Positions 7,864 to 15,185 of a DNA stretch of 19,960 bases are shown one piece after another. The DNA comes from Altererythrobacter sp. (GTDB lineage Bacteria > Pseudomonadota > Alphaproteobacteria > Sphingomonadales > Sphingomonadaceae): NCBI GenBank assembly GCA_023299945.1, contig JALZVZ010000292.1:1-19960 (forward strand), written 5' to 3'. Numbering within the stretch: the first letter of the stretch is position 1; the number at the start of each line of letters is the position of its first letter. The position numbers and the translations under genes were made by a program. The notes below the pieces were generated by a model. That model saw only the letters and a list, made by a program, of their open reading frames with translations, was not told where the DNA came from and made no database searches.

Positions 7864-8229
7864 ATGATCATTCAAATTCTTGCCCCCTTGCTGATGATGC
7901 AGGCCGCACCCAACGCCGCGCCTGCGCCTTACCAACCTGTAAACCTCAACGCTCAAGAACGCGCATCCTTGCGCTGTTCCTTGACCTTTGCGCTGATTTC
8001 AGCCCGCCAAGACGAAGGCAATCCAGAGGCGCTGCAATGGCCATTGCTGGAAGATCGTGGCCAAGAGTTTTTCGTGCAAACCATCGCGCGCATTATGCAG
8101 AATCACAATTTGGATAATGAACAGGTGGGCAAATTGCTGGGCGAACATATGTCCCAGCTTGCATCGCCAGCTGAGCTGGAGACGATTATGCCAGCCTGTC
8201 TCACCTTGCTGGAAACATCCGGCCTTTAA
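7864..8229 (+). CDS. Small hypothetical protein, possibly exported
   Basis: 121 aa; I do not recognise a family. The start is supported by AGGAAA (7853-7858) shortly before the ATG. The N-terminus (MIIQILAPLLMMQAAPNAAPA) is a short hydrophobic stretch followed by an Ala/Pro linker, resembling a weak signal peptide without a basic n-region. The rest is predicted mostly helical and has two cysteines, Cys38 and Cys112, placed near the two ends of the domain, which could form a disulfide if the protein is periplasmic. It is divergent from the VOC gene, 75 nt away. Another frame starting at 7803 overlaps it but lacks a ribosome site. Function unknown. Confidence 0.6.
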   Translation: MIIQILAPLLMMQAAPNAAPAPYQPVNLNAQERASLRCSLTFALISARQDEGNPEALQWPLLEDRGQEFFVQTIARIMQNHNLDNEQVGKLLGEHMSQLASPAELETIMPACLTLLETSGL

Positions 8230-8320
8230 GAGGCGCTTTTCGCGCGTTTGAAGGCCTTAATCTCAGCCCATCTCGGCTTTGGCCTTGTTTGGCCTCACCT
8301 GGCCTCACCCCCTCAACGCC

Positions 8321-8359
8321 CACTTTGTTCAGGTTTAAGTCATTGAAGCTGAACTAAAG
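8321..8359 (+). promoter_or_regulatory. Imperfect inverted repeat upstream of the Met-rich exported protein
   Basis: CTTTGTTCAG (8323-8332) faces CTGAACTAAAG (8349-8359); apart from one extra base the arms are complementary, separated by 16 nt. It ends 34 nt before the start codon at 8394, in the promoter zone. The left part, CACTTTGTTCA (8321-8331), recurs exactly upstream of the deg gene on the other strand (14243-14253). The rest of the gap holds several GGCCT-containing short repeats (8251-8306) and no ORF. Confidence 0.35.
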
Positions 8360-8380
8360 TATAGCCAATCAAACATTCTT

Positions 8381-8387
8381 GAGGGAG
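8381..8387 (+). promoter_or_regulatory. Ribosome binding site fixing the start at 8394
   Basis: GAGGGAG lies 6 nt before the ATG at 8394. The frame is open from a TTG at 8379, but that codon overlaps this site, so ATG 8394 is the real start. Confidence 0.8.
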
Positions 8388-8393
8388 ACTATC

Positions 8394-8843
8394 ATGCGCA
8401 ATTTTCCAATTTTGGCCGTGCCAGTTCTGGCAGCGTCGCTCGCTCTGGCCGTTCCAACATCGGCTATGGCGCAAGAGGCTGCTGAAGCGGCTCCGGCGAA
8501 ACAGTCACTCACCGAATTGTCGCAAAAACTCGCCGATCCTGCATTTCAGGATCAGGCCGCGATCATGGGCGAGGTGATGGTCCGCATGCTGCTCGATATG
8601 CCGGTTGGCCCAATGGGCGAGGCCCTCAACAAAGCCACCGATGGCCGCTCACCCGCGATTGATCCTGATGCAACCGTCCGCGACCTTGCACCCGGCGCCG
8701 AAGAATTGCCCTCGCAAGTGTCTGAAAATCTTCCCAAAGCGATGAATGCGATGAGTTCCATGGCGCAGGGCATGGACGCTATGCTGCCCGCGCTCAAAGA
8801 CATGGCAGAACGCATGGGCGCGATGATGAAACAGGCGCAATAA
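8394..8843 (+). CDS. Methionine-rich exported protein of unknown function
   Basis: 149 aa. Residues 1-26 are a clear Sec signal peptide with cleavage expected after TSAMA, leaving a mature protein of about 123 residues starting QEAAEAAP. The mature chain has no Cys or Trp and carries 14 Met (positions 58, 62, 65, 69, 74, 118, 120, 123, 127, 130, 137, 141, 144, 145), mostly spaced 3-4 apart, in two predicted helices (about 50-80 and 115-149) joined by a Pro/Asp-rich linker. I recognise no family. It should be periplasmic. Its own upstream region has an inverted repeat, and 84 nt downstream lies the GST-like gene, so it may be monocistronic. Possible roles (metal contact, oxidant buffering, helper protein) are guesses. 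Confidence 0.75.
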   Translation: MRNFPILAVPVLAASLALAVPTSAMAQEAAEAAPAKQSLTELSQKLADPAFQDQAAIMGEVMVRMLLDMPVGPMGEALNKATDGRSPAIDPDATVRDLAPGAEELPSQVSENLPKAMNAMSSMAQGMDAMLPALKDMAERMGAMMKQAQ

Positions 8844-8927
8844 ATAGCGCATCGCCCTCGGTATGCACAGGGTCTTAGCACCTGCTTATAGACGGCGGCA
8901 GCGCGCTGAGGCATGAGTTTATAAGCC

Positions 8928-9599
8928 ATGTTTCGCCTTTATCACTTCCCCCTTTGCCCGTTTAGCCGCAAGATCCGCTTGCTGATGAGCGAGAAGAATA
9001 TCGCCTATGAAATGGTGCGCGAAGACCCTTGGACGGCGTCCGATATGTTCTTCAATCTCAACCCCGCTGGCCGCACGCCCGTGGTGGTCGATGCGCAAAA
9101 CGAGCTGGTGCTGGCCGATAGCCGCGCGATTGCGGAATATTTCGAAGAGACCGTCCAAAAATCGCCTATGATCAATGGCACATCGGTGAGCCGCGCGGAA
9201 ATTCGTCGCCTGACAGCCCTGTTTGACGAAAATTTCTACAATGACGTGACCGCGCCGCTGCTGATGGAGCGGATGAAAAAACGGCTGGTGCTGCGCCAAC
9301 CACCTGACAGCCGGATGCTGCGCCAAGCGATGAAAATGGCGCATGGGCACCTCGATTATATGGACTGGCTGATCGATAATCGCCCATGGCTGGCAGGCTC
9401 CAGCATGAGCCTGGCTGATCTGGCGGCAGCGTCGCAAATTTCGGTTGCCGATTATCTCGGCGGAATTGATTGGGCAGGGCATGAGCAAACGCACGGCTGG
9501 TATTCGGCCTTCAAGAGCCGCCCCAGCTTCCGCCCGCTATTATCCGAACGCATGGACGGAATTCAGCCGCCAGCGCATTATGCGAAGTTGGATGGTTGA
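8928..9599 (+). CDS. Glutathione S-transferase-family protein
   Basis: 223 aa. An N-terminal thioredoxin-like domain opens MFRLYHFPLCPFSRKIR; Cys10 in CPFS sits where GST-like proteins have a catalytic Cys or Ser. NPAGRTPVVVD and LADSRAIAEYFEE give the cis-Pro (about residue 51) and the glutathione gamma-glutamyl contact (Asp-Ser, about 64-65). The helical C-terminal domain has the SLADLAAASQISVADYLGGI signature (about 161-180). Glutathione-dependent thiol transfer or reduction in the cytoplasm is plausible; the substrate is unknown. There is no strong ribosome site. It is followed by msrB 58 nt away on the same strand, both fitting redox defence, but co-transcription is not shown. Confidence 0.87.
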   Translation: MFRLYHFPLCPFSRKIRLLMSEKNIAYEMVREDPWTASDMFFNLNPAGRTPVVVDAQNELVLADSRAIAEYFEETVQKSPMINGTSVSRAEIRRLTALFDENFYNDVTAPLLMERMKKRLVLRQPPDSRMLRQAMKMAHGHLDYMDWLIDNRPWLAGSSMSLADLAAASQISVADYLGGIDWAGHEQTHGWYSAFKSRPSFRPLLSERMDGIQPPAHYAKLDG

Positions 9600-9657
9600 G
9601 GGTTTTGGTTTAGAGCTTTAGCCGCCCGATATTGGCGCTCAACAATGAGGTGTTTTC

Positions 9658-10062
9658 ATGACCGATGATCCCAAAACCACCAGTGATGCTGAGTGGCTCA
9701 AGAAGCTGACTCCAGAACAATATCACGTCCTGCGCGAGGCTGGCACAGAGCGCCCCTTCACCGGGAAATATGACAAGCATTATGACGCAGGTGAATATTT
9801 CTGCGCGGGCTGCGGGACACAGCTTTTCACCAGCGAGGCCAAATATAATTCGGGATGCGGCTGGCCTGCTTTCACCAAACCGGCAGACAGCGAAACCGTG
9901 GCCGAGCACAGCGACACAACGCATGGCATGGTCCGCACCGAGGTAACATGTGCGAAATGTGACGGACATTTGGGCCATGTTTTCCCCGATGGTCCGCCCG
10001 ACCAAGGCGGCCTGCGCTATTGCATCAATTCCGCCTCGCTTGACTTTGAAGCCAAGGATTAG
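9658..10062 (+). CDS. msrB: Peptide-methionine (R)-S-oxide reductase MsrB
   Basis: 134 aa with a start supported by GAGGTG at 9647-9652. Zinc-binding Cys pairs are C49/C52 (CAGC) and C98/C101 (CAKC). The catalytic Cys122 sits in RYCINSASL, and Cys67 in NSGCGWPAF is the likely resolving cysteine. [10 protein letters not shown] (104-113) is the family's active-site block. MsrB reduces the R-epimer of methionine sulfoxide in proteins using thioredoxin. It has no signal peptide, so it is cytoplasmic and complete at the normal single-domain length; no MsrA is fused or adjacent. Confidence 0.95.
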   Translation: MTDDPKTTSDAEWLKKLTPEQYHVLREAGTERPFTGKYDKHYDAGEYFCAGCGTQLFTSEAKYNSGCGWPAFTKPADSETVAEHSDTTHGMVRTEVTCAKCDGHLGHVFPDGPPDQGGLRYCINSASLDFEAKD

Positions 10063-10197
10063 CGCCATTCTCCAGACATTTGCCCGCGCATGACACGCGC
10101 CGCTACCCCATATCATTCATGCAGCATTACAGTTTTCTGTGTTCAGACAGATGCATAAAGGTGGGCATGCCTGCAGTATTAAGGATATAGCAGTGCG

Positions 10198-12456
10198 GTG
10201 AGTTCAAAACGTGGAACCAAGATGCGCGCCGATGCAGCGGGCAAACGTGGCAGCCGCCGCAAGGCTGCTGCCAATAATGGTGGGCGGGGTTCTGGTGGCA
10301 GCTCAGGCGGGGGCTTTGGCAAAAACGGCGGCGGATCTGGTGGCTCAGGCAAAAGCTCCAAACAACCTTCCGCGTTTTGGCGCTGGTTCAAGCGTCTGTT
10401 TTTTTGGGGCACGGCGCTGACGCTGATAGGGCTGTTGTTTGTCGCTGTATCGGTGGGCTTTGCCGCCCAATCCATCCCTAATTTCCACGATTTGAAAGCC
10501 ACGCAAAACGCCCAAACCATCGTTGTGCGCGCGCGCGACGGCAGCGAAATTGTCGAAATCGGTCCCAGCTTTGGGGAATGGCTGAGCCATGATGATATCC
10601 CTGAAAATATGACCAATGCCATGATCGCGGTGGAGGATCGCCGCTTTCATTCGCATTTTGGTATTGACCCGATCCGGCTTACCGGCGCGATCATCGAGGG
10701 TGTAACCGGCGCCCGCTCACGCCTTGGCGGCACATCAACGATTACGCAGCAATTGGCGCGCAATGTCTTTCTCAACAATAATCGCACGCTCGACCGCAAG
10801 GCCCGCGAGGCGGTTTTGGCGATGGCGCTGGAATGGAAGTTTTCGAAGGAGCAAATCCTCGAGCTTTACCTCAATAAGGTCTATTTTGGCGGCGGCGCTT
10901 ACGGCATCGACAGCGCCAGTCGCAAGTTCTTCAGCCATCCGGCAACCCAGCTAAACGTTGCAGAAGCTTCGATCATCGCTGGCTTGGTCAAGGCCCCCTC
11001 GCGCTATTCACCCACCGCCGATGTTGATGCCGCCGTGGGCCGCGCCAAAGTGGTGCTGCGCCTGATGCGCGAGCAAGGTTATATCACGCAGGAGCAAGCC
11101 AGTGTGAATGTCGATGCGGTCAAATTGAAGAAAGAGCGCGGGCAAAATTCCGTGCGCTATTTCACCGATTGGGCCCTGCCCCAGCTTGATCTACTGCTGC
11201 CCGAAACCTTTGAACCGATTGAAGTGTGGACCACTCTCGACACGGGCATGCAGCGCGCGGCCACCGCCTCGATCCAAGCGAACACGCCGGGCGGCGCACA
11301 AGGCGCTTTGGTCAGCATGGACCGCGACGGTGCTATATTGGCGCTGGTCGGCGGCACGGATTATGTTGAGACCAATTTCAACCGCGCCACCCAAGCGATG
11401 CGGCAACCTGGCTCCTCGTTCAAATTGTTCGTTTATCTCGCCGCGCTGGAGGCAGGTTACCGGCCAGAGGATAAGGTCACCGATAAGCAGATCACGATCG
11501 ATGGGTGGACCCCGCGCAATTCCAGCGGGCGCTATTCAGGCGAAATGTCGCTGCGCACCGCTTTCGCCTTTTCGGTCAATACGGTTGCTGCGCAATTGGG
11601 ATCTGATGTCGGCCTCGGCTCTGTTGCATCGATGGCGCGGCGCCTTGGCGTGACCTCTGCGATCAGCGCCGTTCCCTCGATGACTTTAGGCAGCAATGAA
11701 GTGCGCTTGATTGAAATGACCCGTGCTTTTGGCACAGTGTCTGCGCGCGGCAAATCGATTGAGCCATACGGTATCACCAAGGTTGTAACCGCCAGCGGCG
11801 AGACAATTTATCAGCATAAGGAAACGCCGCCTAAAGAGGTATTGCCCGATTACGTCGCCGCCGGCATCACTGATTTGCTAGAAACAGCGGTGGAATCAGG
11901 GACGGGCAAAGCGGCGCAGATTGGCCGGCCTGTTGCGGGCAAAACCGGCACAACCAGCTCCAATAAGGATGGCTATTTCGTTGGCTTTTCATCTGGCATT
12001 ACCACCGGCGTTTGGATGGGCCGCGACAACAATAAAAAGGTCTCCGGCTTGCAAGGTGGGCGCGCGCCCGCCCGCGCCTTCGCCGCCTATATGCGCTATG
12101 CTGTAAAAGACCGGCCGGTTGAGGAATTCATCACCGATATTGAACGCCCCGAATGGCAGCGAGAGTCCGATCAAGACAGCAATTTTGATGATCCGGACGA
12201 TTATTATTACATTGATGAGCAAGGCAATTTGATCGAGCCGGGGCAGGCTGGCCGCCGTGATAGTGAATTTGGTCAGGACCCTTCAGAGGAGCCAGCTGCG
12301 CCTGCTTTACCTCAGGTCATTCGCCCTAATGCGCCTAGCATTCCAGAAGAAGATCAGGCGGCTGATGATGACTTTTTGGAACAAGCCATAGGCCGGCCCT
12401 TGGCACCCGATAATCCGCCAGCGCCTGCTCCTGCCCCGGCACCCGCTCCAAATTAG
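10198..12456 (+). CDS. Class A penicillin-binding protein (PBP1A-like transglycosylase/transpeptidase)
   Basis: 752 aa from a GTG at 10198 (AAGGA at 10181, rather far); ATG 10222 (8 residues shorter) is an alternative. A basic, Gly/Ser-rich cytoplasmic N-terminus (10-57) precedes a transmembrane helix (about 67-90). The GT51 domain has the catalytic Glu146 in EDRRFHSHFGID, GGTSTITQQLARN (178-190) and RKAREAVLAMALE (200-212). The transpeptidase has SSFK (Ser406, Lys409), SVN (459-461) and KTGTT (582-586). The C-terminus (about 640-752) is acidic and ends in a Pro-Ala run. It polymerises and cross-links peptidoglycan from lipid II. Gly/Ser N-termini are common in sphingomonad homologues. The 135-nt upstream gap shows no clear promoter. 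It is convergent with deg. Confidence 0.93.
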   Translation: MSSKRGTKMRADAAGKRGSRRKAAANNGGRGSGGSSGGGFGKNGGGSGGSGKSSKQPSAFWRWFKRLFFWGTALTLIGLLFVAVSVGFAAQSIPNFHDLKATQNAQTIVVRARDGSEIVEIGPSFGEWLSHDDIPENMTNAMIAVEDRRFHSHFGIDPIRLTGAIIEGVTGARSRLGGTSTITQQLARNVFLNNNRTLDRKAREAVLAMALEWKFSKEQILELYLNKVYFGGGAYGIDSASRKFFSHPATQLNVAEASIIAGLVKAPSRYSPTADVDAAVGRAKVVLRLMREQGYITQEQASVNVDAVKLKKERGQNSVRYFTDWALPQLDLLLPETFEPIEVWTTLDTGMQRAATASIQANTPGGAQGALVSMDRDGAILALVGGTDYVETNFNRATQAMRQPGSSFKLFVYLAALEAGYRPEDKVTDKQITIDGWTPRNSSGRYSGEMSLRTAFAFSVNTVAAQLGSDVGLGSVASMARRLGVTSAISAVPSMTLGSNEVRLIEMTRAFGTVSARGKSIEPYGITKVVTASGETIYQHKETPPKEVLPDYVAAGITDLLETAVESGTGKAAQIGRPVAGKTGTTSSNKDGYFVGFSSGITTGVWMGRDNNKKVSGLQGGRAPARAFAAYMRYAVKDRPVEEFITDIERPEWQRESDQDSNFDDPDDYYYIDEQGNLIEPGQAGRRDSEFGQDPSEEPAAPALPQVIRPNAPSIPEEDQAADDDFLEQAIGRPLAPDNPPAPAPAPAPAPN

Positions 12457-12535
12457 CGCGCGATATTTCTAGCTGCGGTTTTGGATGCTGGCCGCTGGCA
12501 TCATTTTCAAAGATGCCCGTCGCGGCTTCACCAAA

Positions 12536-12571
12536 TATGAAAAGGGCGCTGAAGGTTTCCCCTCAGCGCCC
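12536..12571 (-). terminator. Rho-independent terminator of the deg gene
   Basis: On the minus strand GGGCGCTGA/TCAGCGCCC arms (12571-12563 and 12552-12544) form a perfect 9-bp GC-rich stem with a 10-nt loop, followed by TTTTCATATTT. It lies 30 nt after the deg stop. It may also stop pbp transcription from the other side, where only a weak T-rich stretch follows. Confidence 0.7.
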
Positions 12572-12601
12572 CGCTCATTTCTTAGATTTGGTAAGATGCG
12601 T

Positions 12602-14143
12602 CTAGCGCATACGCACCGCAACGTAGCGCGCAGGCTGTCCGCGGCGCTGGATCCGCAGCAGAACAGCCTCGCGGCCTGCGCCCTCGGCATCGGAAATCGC
12701 TTTTTCCAGATCACCCAGCCCGCTGACCGCTTTGTAATTGGCCGTGAGAATGATGTCGCCGCGGCGCAAACCTTTGCGCGCCGCATCGGAATTGGGATCA
12801 ACGCCTGTGACCACAAGGCCCGAAGTATCGGCATCAGCGCCCAATTGGTCGATGATTTGCGAGGTTAGCTCACGCGTTTGCAGTCCCAATTTTTCAGCGA
12901 CCGGACCATCAGTGTCTTCTGGCGGTGTTTCTTCTTCCGCATCCGGGTCGAACATTTGCTGCTGGCGCAGTTCATCTTCGGTCGGGCGTTTGCCGACAGT
13001 CGCATTGACCGTTTTCGGCTTACCATCGCGCAAAAGCTCAATCGGGATTTTCGTGCCCGGTGTGATGTTTGCCACGAGGAAGGACAAAGTCTGATCATTG
13101 GTGACCAACTTGCCGTCAATCTTGGTGACGATATCGCCCGGTTTCAGGCCCGCTTTGGCTGCGGCACCATCATCTTGAACGGCTTGAATAATTTCACCGC
13201 GATTGCGCGGCAGGCCAAGCGAATCGGCCAGATCATCATCGACCTTATCAATGCCCACACCAAGGAAGCCGCGCTCAATTTCTGCGCCCACTTTCAGCTT
13301 ATCGACAATCGGAGCGGCGATTTCAGACGGGATAGCAAAGCCAATCCCCACGCTGCCGCCAGATGGCGAGAAGATCGCATTGTTAATGCCGATCACATTG
13401 CCCTGCATATCGAACAAAGGTCCGCCCGAATTGCCGCGATTAATGCTGGCATCGGTTTGGATATAGCGGTCATAAGCGCTGCCCGAACCGGTGTTGCGAT
13501 AAACCGCTGACACAATACCCGAGGTTACCGTGCCGCCGAGGCCGAACGGATTACCGATCGCCATCACCCAATCACCCGGGCGTGCGCCCGCCGAATCGCC
13601 GAATTTGACAAAGGGGAAAGTCTTGTCGCTCTTAATCTTGAGGACCGCCAAATCAGAGGCCGCATCCGCGCCGATCAATTCCGCCTCATACTCATTACCG
13701 TCAGGCATGGTGACGGTAATTTCTTCTAAAGTGGAGCGATTGCCGGGAGGCGAAACGACGTGATTATTGGTCACGACAAAGCCATCGGCTGAGATGATAA
13801 AGCCAGAACCCAGCGATTGCGCCTCGCGCGTTTGCGGGGTGCTATTGCCAGAGCCACCGCGGCGGCGATTTTGGAACAAATTGCCGAACGGCGTGCCCGC
13901 AAACGGGTTGCCCTGCACTTCAACCCGCTGTCGAGTGGCGATATTCACCACCGCTGGCTGCAATTGGGCGGTAAGGTCCGCGAAGCTTTCCGGCGCGCCG
14001 GCTCGCGGCACGACAGAACGCATTTCGCTGCTGTCATTTTGGGCGGTTTGGGCCCCGGCTGGATAGCCTGTGACCAAAGATACTGTGGCACCGCCGAGCA
14101 GCAATGCTGTGCTCAATCCATAAACGTAACGCACTGGCTTCAC
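12602..14143 (-). CDS. Deg/HtrA-family periplasmic serine protease (Do-type)
   Basis: 513 aa from a GTG at 14143 preceded by AGAAGGAATGAGAGGAC; a GTG three codons in is an alternative. A signal peptide (about 1-31, ending PAGAQ) exports it. The trypsin-like domain has His128 (TNNHVV), Asp164 (SDLAVLKI) and Ser239 (NRGNSGGPL), a complete triad. A first PDZ domain (about 290-375; RGFLGVGI opens it) and a second (about 420-510; DTSGLVVTGV, GLRRGDIIL) follow, separated by an acidic linker rich in Asp/Glu/Pro. DegP/DegQ-type proteins degrade or refold misfolded envelope proteins. Its placement after hflKC repeats a common alphaproteobacterial order, but a 189-nt gap suggests its own promoter. Which Deg paralogue it is cannot be told. 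Confidence 0.92.
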   Translation of the reverse strand: MKPVRYVYGLSTALLLGGATVSLVTGYPAGAQTAQNDSSEMRSVVPRAGAPESFADLTAQLQPAVVNIATRQRVEVQGNPFAGTPFGNLFQNRRRGGSGNSTPQTREAQSLGSGFIISADGFVVTNNHVVSPPGNRSTLEEITVTMPDGNEYEAELIGADAASDLAVLKIKSDKTFPFVKFGDSAGARPGDWVMAIGNPFGLGGTVTSGIVSAVYRNTGSGSAYDRYIQTDASINRGNSGGPLFDMQGNVIGINNAIFSPSGGSVGIGFAIPSEIAAPIVDKLKVGAEIERGFLGVGIDKVDDDLADSLGLPRNRGEIIQAVQDDGAAAKAGLKPGDIVTKIDGKLVTNDQTLSFLVANITPGTKIPIELLRDGKPKTVNATVGKRPTEDELRQQQMFDPDAEEETPPEDTDGPVAEKLGLQTRELTSQIIDQLGADADTSGLVVTGVDPNSDAARKGLRRGDIILTANYKAVSGLGDLEKAISDAEGAGREAVLLRIQRRGQPARYVAVRMR

Positions 14144-14180
14144 GTCCTCTCATTCCTTCTAAACTTACTACATAGCGCTC

Positions 14181-14253
14181 AAAATACGCCCGCGTCTTTA
14201 AAATACGCATCCAATTTGAGGCTAAATGCACTTAACCGCAATTGAACAAAGTG
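14181..14253 (-). promoter_or_regulatory. Upstream region of deg with short repeats
   Basis: Seen on the minus strand, GCGTATTTT occurs twice (14208-14200 and 14189-14181), 19 nt apart, and between them the segment 14192-14208 is an imperfect palindrome built on GCGT/ACGC ends. Further upstream is CACTTTGTTCA (14253-14243), identical to the motif at 8321-8331. No ORF or convincing heat-shock or ECF promoter consensus is visible in 14144-14332. Confidence 0.3.
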
Positions 14254-14332
14254 GCCAAACAGTCGTTTTGTCGTGCCCGTGAACGGCCTCTCTATGCTAT
14301 TCGTCGGTTTGCCTCGGATTGTTACCCTTAGC

Positions 14333-15184
14333 TTATCGTCCGCCTCGGAATTGGCGCAGATAATCATTGTCTTCTGACAGGATCATGCTGGTTTCGCCCT
14401 TATCCTTGCCCTTGGCAAAGGTCGCATCATAGCTTTCCATTGCGCGGTAGAAATCATAAAATTCAGGGTCTTTGCCAAAGCTATTGGCGAAAATCCGCGC
14501 CGCTTCTGCATCCGCATCCGCACGAATGATCCGGGCGTTGCGATTGCCCTGCGCACGAATGGTCAGCGCCTCACGCTCACGGTCGGTGCGCATGCGGTTG
14601 TAGGCCGAGGCGAGCGGTGTGCCCTCTGGCAAATCGGTGCGTTTGACCCGCACATCAAGCACTTGCGCGCCATATTGCCGCGCTTCCTTATCAAGGTTGG
14701 CGGTAATCGACTTCATCGCATTGCCGCGTTCAGCTGTCAGCATGGCTTGGAATGTCCGGCGGCCCAATTCCTGGCGCAGAACCGAGTTCAAAATCGGCTC
14801 TAGCTGATCACTCACACCTTGAGTGCTGCCTGCATTTTCGACCATTTTGACGGGATCAATAATGCGGAAACGGGCATAGGCATCGACCTGCAAGCGCTGC
14901 TGATCATTGGAGAGGACCTGTTCGTTCTCCATGGTCAGATTGAGCACCCGCTTATCTACCATTTGCACTGTTTCGACAATCGGAATGCGAAATGAAATCC
15001 CAGCTCCGGTGTCGCCAAAGGGGACATTGGGTTCAAACCGGTTGATGACGCGCACTGGTTCACCTGTTCTGATCACAACGGCTTGATGGGTTTCTGGCAC
15101 GACAACCGTGCTCATCATCAAAGCCACCAACGCGATACCAATGCCAATCAGAGGCATGCGATAATTTTGCCAAATATCGTTCAT
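14333..15184 (-). CDS. hflC: HflC, membrane protease-modulator subunit (SPFH/band 7)
   Basis: 283 aa from the ATG at 15184; the frame is open upstream to 15244 but that lies inside hflK. One N-terminal membrane helix (about 10-29) is followed by the SPFH/band-7 domain opening VVVPETHQAVVIRTGEPVR, and a long charged helical region (about 190-245, with alternating Ala/Glu/Arg such as ADADAEAARIFA). HflC pairs with HflK to form a large cage on the periplasmic side of the inner membrane around the FtsH protease, affecting its access to substrates. The gene starts 1 nt after the hflK stop, implying coupling. Confidence 0.93.
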   Translation of the reverse strand: MNDIWQNYRMPLIGIGIALVALMMSTVVVPETHQAVVIRTGEPVRVINRFEPNVPFGDTGAGISFRIPIVETVQMVDKRVLNLTMENEQVLSNDQQRLQVDAYARFRIIDPVKMVENAGSTQGVSDQLEPILNSVLRQELGRRTFQAMLTAERGNAMKSITANLDKEARQYGAQVLDVRVKRTDLPEGTPLASAYNRMRTDREREALTIRAQGNRNARIIRADADAEAARIFANSFGKDPEFYDFYRAMESYDATFAKGKDKGETSMILSEDNDYLRQFRGGR

Positions 15185-15185
15185 T

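Noticed and set aside
7803..8117. 104-aa plus-strand frame before the small hypothetical gene
   Set aside because: It overlaps the 7864 frame, has no ribosome site and lacks plausible protein character, whereas 7864 has AGGAAA at proper spacing.
8251..8306. Cluster of GGCCT-containing short repeats
   Set aside because: Four irregularly spaced copies in a GC-rich gap; no constant unit length and no CRISPR-like or REP-like structure.
10063..10197. Small RNA or riboswitch before the pbp gene
   Set aside because: Only tiny palindromes (such as GGCATGCC and ACAG-TTTT-CTGT) are visible, too weak to support a structured RNA.
12469..12868. Frames of 121-127 aa across the pbp/deg junction
   Set aside because: They span a terminator hairpin and the 3' end of deg, and look like shadows.
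12878..13510. 210-aa plus-strand frame within deg
   Set aside because: Antisense to the conserved protease and PDZ domains; no independent signals.
14229..14241. CtrA-like TTAA half sites before deg
   Set aside because: The spacing between half sites is not the 7 nt expected for CtrA and the flanking bases do not match.
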